Shown here piece after piece: positions 1 to 5,324 of a DNA stretch of 8,317 nt. The notes under the pieces were generated by a model, which worked only from the letters and a program-made list of their open reading frames with translations, made no database searches and was not told the DNA's origin. The position numbers were made by a program, and so were the translations under genes. The stretch covers positions 1-8,317 of the forward strand of contig DQUX01000321.1 of assembly GCA_015662065.1 (NCBI GenBank), given 5' to 3'. The stretch comes from Anaerolineales bacterium. GTDB lineage: Bacteria; Chloroflexota; Anaerolineae; B4-G1; DUEL01. Each line of letters begins with the position of its first letter. The first letter of the stretch is position 1.

Positions 1-35
1 ATCTTCATAAAATCTTCATCCTCCTGAGCTACACT
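1..35 (+). promoter_or_regulatory. PhoB/OmpR-like direct-repeat promoter
   Basis: ATCTTCAT occurs at 1-8 and again at 12-19, an 11-nt period (one helical turn). This is the usual layout of binding sites for OmpR/PhoB-class winged-helix response regulators. Positions 2-19 match the E. coli Pho box consensus at about 12 of 18 positions, in the TCATAAAA core and the second TCAT. A -10-like TACACT lies at 30-35, 10 nt after the second repeat, the spacing seen at PhoB-activated promoters where the box replaces the -35. No good -35 is visible. The regulator itself is not in the window, so its identity is inference. The repeat may continue upstream of base 1. Confidence 0.5.
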
Positions 36-66
36 ACAGACACAAAATCACTCAGGAGGTGTTGAG

Positions 67-624
67 ATGTTGAAGCGCAAGAGTTTGTACGCCGTACTCG
101 GCGTGGTGGGAGTGCTGGTCATTCTTCTGGGCGCCATTGGTGCCGTCTACGCCCAGGGGCCTCGCCCCCCTGTCGACGACCGGCCTTTCGATGGGGAGTG
201 TCCGTACTATGAGGACGGCGGGTACGCCCGCCGCGGCCGGATGCGGCCCGGTCGGGGGATGGGCGGTTTCTCCCTGGTGGACGGTACCGCCGAGGCCACC
301 GGCCTGACGGAGGAGGAGGTAGTCGCGGCCCTGCGGGAGGGGCAGACCTTCGCCGAGATCGCCGAGGCGCAGGGGGTGGACCCCCGGGCCATCGTGGATC
401 GGCTCCTGGCAGAGCGGAAGGAGCTGCTGGAGGAGGCGGTGGCCGAGGGGCGACTGACCCAGGAGCGGGCGGACGAGATGCTGGAGGAGATGGCGGAGCA
501 CCTCTCTGAGCATCTGGAGGAGGGATGGACGGACCGTCACGGCGCGGACGGCGACCACTCCTTTGGTGGTCGGAGGGGTCGGCCTGGGGCGGGTTTTGCC
601 CCGCGTGTCTCTCCGCGCCGATAA
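67..624 (+). CDS. Secreted or membrane-anchored protein with a helical C-terminal domain
   Basis: A 185-residue protein of unknown function. Residues 1-30 are a classic signal or anchor sequence: KRK, a hydrophobic stretch at about 8-28, then VYA-Q as a plausible signal peptidase site. Residues 31-70 are rich in Pro, Gly and Arg. Residues about 72-152 form a helical Glu/Ala-rich domain (TGLTEEEVVAALREG, then IAEAQGVDP, then LTQERADEMLEEMAEHL). This resembles a domain common in small exported proteins of Chloroflexota, Actinobacteria and Firmicutes, including DUF2680/YckD-like proteins. That family link is from memory and moderate. The tail (about 153-185) is basic and low-complexity. ATG 67 is chosen because AGGAGGT at 54-60 sits 6 nt upstream. 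The gene is monocistronic: it has its own promoter and is closed by the terminator at 646-678. The PhoB/OmpR-like repeat upstream suggests control by a two-component system, perhaps in a cell-envelope or nutrient response. Confidence 0.8.
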   Translation: MLKRKSLYAVLGVVGVLVILLGAIGAVYAQGPRPPVDDRPFDGECPYYEDGGYARRGRMRPGRGMGGFSLVDGTAEATGLTEEEVVAALREGQTFAEIAEAQGVDPRAIVDRLLAERKELLEEAVAEGRLTQERADEMLEEMAEHLSEHLEEGWTDRHGADGDHSFGGRRGRPGAGFAPRVSPRR

Positions 625-645
625 GCGTCTATTCCGCAGGTTGGA

Positions 646-678
646 GGGGCGGCGCACCGCGCCGCCCCTTTTCTCTTT
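646..678 (+). terminator. Rho-independent terminator
   Basis: A perfect 10-bp GC stem, 646-655 (GGGGCGGCGC) with 659-668 (GCGCCGCCCC), encloses a 3-nt ACC loop and runs straight into TTTTCTCTTT (669-678). It starts 22 nt after the stop codon of the secreted-protein gene. It ends that transcript and insulates it from the promoter at 692. Confidence 0.93.
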
Positions 679-691
679 CCCCCTCACCGAC

Positions 692-720
692 TTGGCAATT
701 GCGGTATCCCGGTGTATAAA
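692..720 (+). promoter_or_regulatory. Sigma70-type promoter of the PAP2-like gene
   Basis: TTGGCA (692-697) and TATAAA (715-720) are separated by exactly 17 nt, each 5 of 6 to the housekeeping consensus. The position directly after a terminator and 64 nt before the next start codon supports it. Transcription would start near 727. No operator repeat is evident. Confidence 0.8.
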
Positions 721-784
721 CCGCGCATCCCTGGTGGATGTGTGTGGGTCTGGCGGACCCGTATCCCCCGCGTAGGAGTGCACG

Positions 785-1363
785 ATGGCCGATCTGGCTC
801 GCTGGCTCTCGATCCTGTTCGACAGCTCGATCCTCGCCGTTCCCATCTTCCTGGGCGTGGCCTGGGCCGCGACCGACGCGTTCCTGCCCGCCCTGGGCTG
901 GGCGGCGCTGGCACTCCTGTTTGCCGACGGCGTGCCGCTGGCCTACCTGAGCCTGGGCCGGCGGTTCGGCTGGGTCAGCGGTTTCGATATGCCCCGTCGT
1001 CGGGAGCGGGTGCCCTTCATTGCTGTCAACCTGATCGGCAACGGGCTAGGCTACCTGCTGCTGCGAGCGCTGGGCGGGCCGACTGCGGTGGCGGCGCTGC
1101 TCCTGGTGTATGTGGGGATGGGGGCCACGATGCTCACCATTTCCAGCTTCTGGAAGATCAGCCTGCACGCGGGGGGCGTGGGCGGGTTTGCCGCCGCGTT
1201 GACCTTCCTCTTTGGCCCGGCCTGGGCGCTCTCCTTCCTGGCCGTGCCGCTGGTCGGCTGGGCGCGAGTGCATCGGCGGCGGCACACCTGGGCGCAGGTG
1301 GCGGTCGGCGGCCTGGTGGGGGCGCTGGTGACGACGGCGGTGCTGGCGGTGGCGCTGCGGTGA
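785..1363 (+). CDS. PAP2-like integral membrane protein (phosphatase/phosphotransferase fold)
   Basis: A 192-residue protein with five or six hydrophobic segments. The C-terminal half resembles the PAP2/phosphatidic acid phosphatase fold: K124-I-S126-L-H128 sits where the PSGH motif is expected, and R161-x5-H167-x3-Q171 matches the R-x5-H-x3-D motif with Gln in place of the Asp that normally supports the nucleophilic His. A basic run at about 71-75 (RRRER) may correspond to the first PAP2 motif. Homologues usually dephosphorylate lipid phosphates or isoprenyl diphosphates at the membrane. Here the substrate is unknown and activity is uncertain because of the Asp-to-Gln change. ATG 785 is supported by TAGGAG at 773-778, 6 nt upstream. 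It has its own promoter at 692-720. The next gene start is 92 nt downstream with no terminator between, so the aminotransferase fragment was probably co-transcribed. Confidence 0.8.
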   Translation: MADLARWLSILFDSSILAVPIFLGVAWAATDAFLPALGWAALALLFADGVPLAYLSLGRRFGWVSGFDMPRRRERVPFIAVNLIGNGLGYLLLRALGGPTAVAALLLVYVGMGATMLTISSFWKISLHAGGVGGFAAALTFLFGPAWALSFLAVPLVGWARVHRRRHTWAQVAVGGLVGALVTTAVLAVALR

Positions 1364-1455
1364 GGGCTGGCGGGACCTATCGCGATACCCCTATCTTGCC
1401 CCGGAGCTTTGAGGAGGTCAGTTCTGCATATCGTGCTTATCGAGGAGGTGATGCT

Positions 1456-1635
1456 ATGACCGATCTGACCGATTCCATCCCCCACGTTTCGCCCGTCTGG
1501 ACCCGCTTGCTGGATAAAGTCCTCGTCCGGGGCGAGGGGCCGTATGTCTGGGACCAGGAGGGGCGTCGCTATCTGGACTTCACCGGCGGCATCGGCGTCG
1601 TCAACATAGTTTTAGGGAGACGCATCTTCGCGTAA
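1456..1635 (+). pseudogene. Class III aminotransferase, truncated after 50 codons
   Basis: AGGAGGTG (1443-1450) lies 5 nt before ATG 1456. The next 50 residues read as the N-terminus of a PLP-dependent class III (omega/GABA-type) aminotransferase: SPVWTRLLDKV, then GEGPYVWDQEGRRYLDFTGG and IGVVN, which in intact family members is followed by a GHxHP motif. Homology stops at about base 1605. The frame then runs 10 unrelated residues to a TAA at 1633-1635. Intact members have about 420-460 residues, so the PLP lysine and nearly all of the enzyme are missing and the gene cannot be functional. The rest does not reappear in the window; the fused glyA gene follows instead. The break coincides with the start of structured, possibly transposon-derived DNA. 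Given the neighbours, the lost enzyme may have transaminated glyoxylate or hydroxypyruvate, but that is speculation. Confidence 0.75.
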
Positions 1636-1780
1636 ACAAGGGGGGGCGCCCGACGGTGGGCCGGTCGGGCGGGACCCCTCCCCCGGCCTGGGTATCGGTG
1701 GGGGCGGCACCGGGGTGGGGGCCGGCTGACAGCCCGAGATCCGGTAGGTGGAGCCGGGGTTAGCTGGGCGATCGGGATTC
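1606..1780 (+). mobile_element. Structured GC-rich segment, possible IS200/IS605 (TnpB) end remnant
   Basis: This non-coding stretch begins where aminotransferase homology stops, right after TCAAC (1601-1605). A bulged hairpin comes first: GTTT (1609-1612) pairs with AAAC (1634-1637), and ACGC (1620-1623) pairs with GCGT (1630-1633), leaving a 7-nt one-sided bulge. IS200/IS605 ends carry similar imperfect hairpins next to a 4-5 nt target. Next is an 8-bp stem, 1647-1654 with 1664-1671, then G/C-rich tracts, then CCCGA (1733-1737) able to pair with TCGGG (1772-1776) around a small CCGG stem. The tail at 1771-1785 recalls the 'ggaatcccc' end of TnpB omegaRNAs. No transposase reading frame remains, and no target duplication or matching far end is visible. 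It could instead be an unrelated structured leader. Confidence 0.35.
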
Positions 1781-1785
1781 CCCCC

Positions 1786-1814
1786 TTGCCTCCTCCCATC
1801 CCCAGTGCTACAAT
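1786..1814 (+). promoter_or_regulatory. Extended -10 promoter of the glyA-gcvT fusion gene
   Basis: TTGCCT (1786-1791), a 17-nt spacer and TACAAT (1809-1814) form a good promoter. TG at 1806-1807 adds an extended -10 (TGCTACAAT). Transcription would begin near 1821, leaving a leader of about 29 nt. That leader is too short for a riboswitch, and the start site excludes translation from upstream in-frame ATGs. Confidence 0.75.
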
Positions 1815-1818
1815 ATCG

Positions 1819-1839
1819 TGGCGAGTGGCGAGTGAAGGA
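1819..1839 (+). repeat. Heptamer tandem repeat in the 5' leader
   Basis: TGGCGAG is repeated exactly at 1819-1825 and 1826-1832. A third degenerate unit, TGAAGGA (1833-1839), supplies the ribosome binding site (AAGGAG, 1835-1840). It resembles short tandem heptamer repeats found between genes elsewhere in this window. Confidence 0.6.
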
Positions 1840-1849
1840 GTGTCGATCT

Positions 1850-4800
1850 ATGGCCTCTGCGAACCCTGATGTCAAACCGGACTTTCTTCTGCGTGCGGAC
1901 CTGGAGGAGGTTGAGCCGTTCGTCGCCGATCTGATCCGCTGGGAGGCGGAGCGGCAGGCCCGCAAGCTGATCCTCATCCCCTCCGAGTCCTATGCCCCTA
2001 AAGCGGTCCGCCAGGCGCTGGGCTCCGTCTTCCAGAACGTCTACGCTGAAGGGTATCCTCCCCTGCGGATGACCCGCGACCCGGAGGAGCGGCTGCGGGA
2101 CGTGGCCTGGCAACTGGCCTTCTACCGCCGCTACGCTGACCGGCGGTTCTACAAGGGGGTGGACTACGTCCATTTCGTCGAGTGCCTGGCCCAGCGGCGG
2201 TGCGCCGAGCTCTTCGCTCACGACACCCTCCGCCCCGAACACATCTACGTCAACGTCCAGCCCCTCTCCGGCGCGGCGGCCAACCTGGCCGTGTATCAAG
2301 CCCTGATGGAGCCGGGGGACGTGCTGATGGGGATGGACCTCTACCAGGGCGGCCACCTGACCCACGGCTCCGAGTTCAACCTCTCCGGCCAGCGGTACCG
2401 GGTGGTCTCCTACGGGGTGGACCGCCGGACGGAGCGGCTGGACTACGACCAGATCCGGGACCTGGCTTGGGAGCACCGGCCCAAGGTGATCGTCGCCGGC
2501 TACACCTCCTACCCCTGGGCGCCGGATTGGGAGGCGTTCCGGGCCATCGCCGACGAGGTGGGGGCCTACCTGATGGCGGACATCGCCCACACCGCCGGGA
2601 TGGCTGCCGCCGGGGCTTACCCTAACCCGGTCGGCATCGCCGACGTCACCGTCTTCACCACCCATAAGACCATCTGCGGGCCGCGCGGCGCGGTGATCCT
2701 CACCACCGACGAGGAGCTGGCCCAGGCCATCGATATGGCCATCTTCCCCGGCGAGCAGGGCGGTCCCCACGTCAACAAGTTCGCGGCGATGGCGGTCGCC
2801 TTCAGCATCGCCCGGACGGAGGAGTTCCGCCGCCTCCAGCACCAGATCGTCGCCAACGCCCGCGCTTTTGCCGCGGGGCTCCAGAGGCGGGACCTGCGGC
2901 TGGCCTACGGGGGGACCGACACTCACCTCCTGCTGATCGACTTGAAGTCGATTCCTTCCGATACCGGATTCCCCGTCTGGGGAGAGCCGGCCGTGCGCAT
3001 TCTGGACCTGGCCGGGATCGTCGCCAACAAGAACACCATCCCCGGCGACACGGAGACGGCGCTGGCGACGGGCATTCGACTGGGCACCCCCTGGATCACC
3101 CAACGGGGGCTGGACGAGGCGGATATGGACACCCTCGCCGGGCTGATCCACCGGCTCCTGACCAACATCCGGCCCTTTGCCTACAACGGCCTCATCGGCA
3201 CCCTCCCCCGGGGTAAGGTGGAGCTGGAGGTGCTGGAGGAGGTGCGGCAGGGAGTGGCGGAGCTGGCGGAGAAGGCGGGGATCGACTTTGAGTATGAGAA
3301 GAGCGGGTATCCGCACTTTGAAGTGACCAATGGGTCAATGATCAATGATCAATGCCGGCTGCGGGTGACGGGGTGGCGGGCGCGGCAGTTTGTGCAGGGG
3401 GTGGTGACGGCGAACATCGCCGAGATGGCTCCTGGCGGTTCCCTGACCACCTATATGCTGGACCGGCACGGCGATCTGATCGCCGAGGCGACGGTGGAGC
3501 GGGAGGAGCCGGATCGATGGGGACGGGATCGCTACTTCATCACGCCAGCCTCCAACGGAGCGCGGGTCGCCGCCTGGCTGCGGGCCCTCTCCGACGGCTA
3601 CACCCTCTTCGACGAGGAGGACGTGTTCCGGAAGGTGGAGGGGCCGGTGGTGGTGGAGGAGGCGACTTACCCCCCCCCCGCCGCCTTCGGCGGCACACCC
3701 TCTCCTCTCCCTTCTAAGAGAGAGGAGGCGACCGGGGGGTGGGGTGAGGTCTACACCGCCCACCCGGAGCGGTTCGACCTGACCAAGCCCTACTTCGTGG
3801 GCCAGGCCCACCTGAGGGAGTTTGCGCCGAAGGTGGAGCGGGAGGCGTGGACCTGGGAGCCGCCCGGTGGGCCGCTCAAGCGGACGCCTCTCTACGAGGT
3901 CCATAAGCGGATGGGGGCTAAGATGGTCCCCTTCGCCGGGTGGGAGATGCCGGTCTGGTACACCTCGGTGAGCGAGGAGCACCGGGCGGTGCGGGAGGCG
4001 GCGGGGTTGTTCGACGTGGCCCATATGGGGGTGTTCGAGATCGCCGGCCCCCACGCCACCGCCTTCCTCGATACCGTCTGCTCCAACTACGTGGCCTGGC
4101 TGGAGGACGGCCAATCCTGCTACGGCTACCTGCTCGACCCCGATGGCGAGGTCATCGACGATGTGATGGTCTACCGTCGCCGGGCCGATCTCTATCTGAT
4201 GGTGGTCAACGCGGCCAATGAGGAGAAGGATTGGGACTGGCTCAACGCGGTCAACGAGCGGCGGGTGGTCATCGACCGGGAGCGGCCGTGGGTGCAGGTG
4301 GAAGCGCTGGCCATCCTGCGCAACTTGAAGGACCCCGCCTCCGGGGAGCGGCAGAAGCGGGACCTGGCCCTTCAGGGGCCGGCCTCGCTGCCCACGCTCC
4401 AGGCTCTTACCGACGATCCAGAGCTGAAGGCGGCGCTGGCCCGGGTGCGGCGCACCGACCTGATCGAGTGCGAACTGGCCGGGATTCCCTTGGTGGTAGC
4501 CCGCACCGGCTACACCGGCGAGGAGTGGGGGTACGAGCTGTTCGTCCACCCGGACGACGCTTCTCGGCTGTGGGAGGCGATCCTGGAGGCGGGAAAGCCT
4601 CTTGGGGTGAAACCGGCGGGACTGGCGGCCCGGGATTCCACCCGCACCGAGGCGGGGCTGCCCCTCTACGGCCACGAACTGGCCGGGTCGTTCGGCATCT
4701 CCCCTGTGGAGGCTGGCTTTCCCGGCTACGTCAAGTATCACAAGCCCTTCTTCATCGGCCGCGACGCACTCTTGGCCCGCGAGGAGGGCCGCACGCGGGA

Positions 4801-5125
4801 GGTGATCCGCTTCCGGATCAATGAGAAAGGGGTGCGTCGTCCCCACACAGGCGATCCGGTAGTCAATCGCAAGGGGCAGCAGATCGGCCACGTGACCAGT
4901 TGCTCCATTGATGTGGAAGGGTACCTCCTGGGGCTGGCCATCGTCGAGAAGCGATACAATGTGCCGGATACCCCCATCGCCATCTTCCCCCTGGGCGGAA
5001 AGCCGCTGGACGAGGCGCTGCTGCGGGACAAGCGGGTGGCGCTGCCGGTGGAGGCGACGGTGCTGACCCGGTTCCCGGAACGGGAGGAGGGGAGGCCGAG
5101 GATGAGGATGGGGGGGGAGGATTAG
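1850..5125 (+). CDS. Serine hydroxymethyltransferase - GcvT-like - aminomethyltransferase (GcvT) fusion protein
   Basis: A 1091-residue cytosolic fusion. Residues 1 to about 485 are a PLP-dependent SHMT: PSES (44-47), YAEGYP (65-70), D244 and H247 in ADIAHTAGM, and the PLP lysine K273 in TTHKT-x2-GPRG. The H-to-K spacing of 26 equals E. coli GlyA. Residues about 503-655 are a shortened GcvT/YgfZ-like segment. Residues 679 to about 1080 are a full GcvT: GAKMVPFAGWEMPVWY, the DD pair at 770-771 that includes the catalytic Asp of the family, ARTGYTGE (884-891) and RTEAGLPLYGHEL (932-944). SHMT interconverts serine and glycine using THF. GcvT makes methylene-THF from aminomethylated H-protein. 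Together they would turn two glycines into serine, CO2 and ammonia, given P-, H- and L-proteins encoded elsewhere. Separate GlyA and GcvT are about 415 and 365 residues. ATG 1850 follows AAGGAG by 9 nt and a promoter at 1786-1814. The ORF contains a ten-C run at 3670-3679. Confidence 0.9.
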   Translation: MASANPDVKPDFLLRADLEEVEPFVADLIRWEAERQARKLILIPSESYAPKAVRQALGSVFQNVYAEGYPPLRMTRDPEERLRDVAWQLAFYRRYADRRFYKGVDYVHFVECLAQRRCAELFAHDTLRPEHIYVNVQPLSGAAANLAVYQALMEPGDVLMGMDLYQGGHLTHGSEFNLSGQRYRVVSYGVDRRTERLDYDQIRDLAWEHRPKVIVAGYTSYPWAPDWEAFRAIADEVGAYLMADIAHTAGMAAAGAYPNPVGIADVTVFTTHKTICGPRGAVILTTDEELAQAIDMAIFPGEQGGPHVNKFAAMAVAFSIARTEEFRRLQHQIVANARAFAAGLQRRDLRLAYGGTDTHLLLIDLKSIPSDTGFPVWGEPAVRILDLAGIVANKNTIPGDTETALATGIRLGTPWITQRGLDEADMDTLAGLIHRLLTNIRPFAYNGLIGTLPRGKVELEVLEEVRQGVAELAEKAGIDFEYEKSGYPHFEVTNGSMINDQCRLRVTGWRARQFVQGVVTANIAEMAPGGSLTTYMLDRHGDLIAEATVEREEPDRWGRDRYFITPASNGARVAAWLRALSDGYTLFDEEDVFRKVEGPVVVEEATYPPPAAFGGTPSPLPSKREEATGGWGEVYTAHPERFDLTKPYFVGQAHLREFAPKVEREAWTWEPPGGPLKRTPLYEVHKRMGAKMVPFAGWEMPVWYTSVSEEHRAVREAAGLFDVAHMGVFEIAGPHATAFLDTVCSNYVAWLEDGQSCYGYLLDPDGEVIDDVMVYRRRADLYLMVVNAANEEKDWDWLNAVNERRVVIDRERPWVQVEALAILRNLKDPASGERQKRDLALQGPASLPTLQALTDDPELKAALARVRRTDLIECELAGIPLVVARTGYTGEEWGYELFVHPDDASRLWEAILEAGKPLGVKPAGLAARDSTRTEAGLPLYGHELAGSFGISPVEAGFPGYVKYHKPFFIGRDALLAREEGRTREVIRFRINEKGVRRPHTGDPVVNRKGQQIGHVTSCSIDVEGYLLGLAIVEKRYNVPDTPIAIFPLGGKPLDEALLRDKRVALPVEATVLTRFPEREEGRPRMRMGGED
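3335..3355 (+). repeat. In-frame heptamer tandem repeat at a domain junction
   Basis: TCAATGA (3335-3341), TCAATGA (3342-3348) and TCAATGC (3349-3355) are tandem 7-mers inside the fusion gene, encoding residues 496-502 (SMINDQC). Twenty-one bases preserve the frame. The stretch is AT-rich in a GC-rich gene and lies exactly between the SHMT C-terminal extension and the first strand of the GcvT-like segment (RLRVTGW, from 503). Confidence 0.75.
3656..3749 (+). repeat. Palindromic repeat element inserted in frame within the fusion gene
   Basis: The low-complexity stretch at residues 603-633 is encoded by an imperfect palindrome. The left part (CTTAC and C-rich, 3666-3685) is roughly the reverse complement of the right part (GGGGGGTGGGGTGAGG, 3734-3749). 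Inside lie a 6-bp hairpin GCCGCC/GGCGGC (3680-3685 with 3689-3694) and a central stem TCCTCTC (3703-3709) facing GAGAGAGGA. GAGGAGGCGAC is directly repeated at 3656-3666 and 3722-3732, 66 nt apart and in frame, so EEAT occurs twice. Translation gives Pro/Ser/Arg-rich text (TPSPLPSKREE) typical of intergenic palindromes read as protein. A C10 run spans 3670-3679. Confidence 0.65.
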
Positions 5126-5129
5126 CTAA

Positions 5130-5282
5130 TTGCGAGGGGCGAAGGGATGGTACTACAGATGCTGTTACCTCCTCACACCAGACGACGTCCGCCATCGCCT
5201 GAACCTCCTGGACGAGATCATTGCTCTCCTGGTCGTTGCCAAGAACCAACAGAAGCGATACCGCACCCCTCACAAACGCTGA
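5130..5282 (+). pseudogene. Decayed small ORF, possibly the C-terminus of a four-helix-bundle protein
   Basis: Between the fusion gene and gyaR, one frame reads about 38 residues of convincing coding sequence, LLTPDDVRHRLNLLDEIIA followed by LLVVAKNQQKRY, to a TGA at 5280-5282. Its third codon positions are GC-rich. The pattern (acidic turn, then an amphipathic helix) resembles the last helix of small four-helix-bundle (23S rRNA intervening-sequence-type) proteins. That resemblance is weak and from memory. The frame opens only at TTG 5130 after a stop at 5127-5129. ATG 5147 is in another frame, so the gene looks truncated or frameshifted. It is bracketed by inverted heptamer repeats (AATTGCG at 5128, CGCAATT at 5285). 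No other function can be assigned. Confidence 0.35.
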
Positions 5283-5284
5283 CC

Positions 5285-5305
5285 CGCAATTCGCAACTCG
5301 CAACA
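5285..5305 (+). repeat. Heptamer tandem repeats upstream of gyaR
   Basis: CGCAATT (5285-5291), CGCAACT (5292-5298) and CGCAACA (5299-5305) are three tandem heptamers ending 9 nt before the gyaR ribosome binding site. The reverse-complement unit AATTGCG, followed by AGGGGCG, occurs at 5128-5141. The 150-nt stretch between is therefore flanked by inverted copies. Confidence 0.7.
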
Positions 5306-5324
5306 TCAAATCCAGGAGGGTTCC

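Noticed and set aside
712..1455. Long plus-strand frame leading into the aminotransferase fragment
   Set aside because: It overlaps the PAP2-like gene in another frame and overlaps that gene's promoter. Its residues are Arg/Gly/Ala-rich shadow sequence. ATG 1456 with its own ribosome binding site is the natural start.
1748..1849. Thirty-four extra N-terminal codons of the fusion protein, from ATG 1748
   Set aside because: They precede the promoter -10 at 1809-1814 and have no ribosome binding site. They read low-complexity residues from the structured segment. ATG 1850 has AAGGAG and begins at the SHMT-like N-terminus.
1606..1849. Glycine, THF or other known riboswitch upstream of glyA
   Set aside because: None of the conserved cores I know for glycine, THF, SAM, TPP or cobalamin riboswitches is visible, and the predicted transcript start near 1821 leaves only about 29 nt of leader.
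1808..4891. Two long open frames on the minus strand (1808-3316 and 3335-4891)
   Set aside because: They are antisense to the SHMT-GcvT gene and arise from GC-rich codon bias. Residues are His/Pro/Val/Gly-biased, with no recognisable domain.
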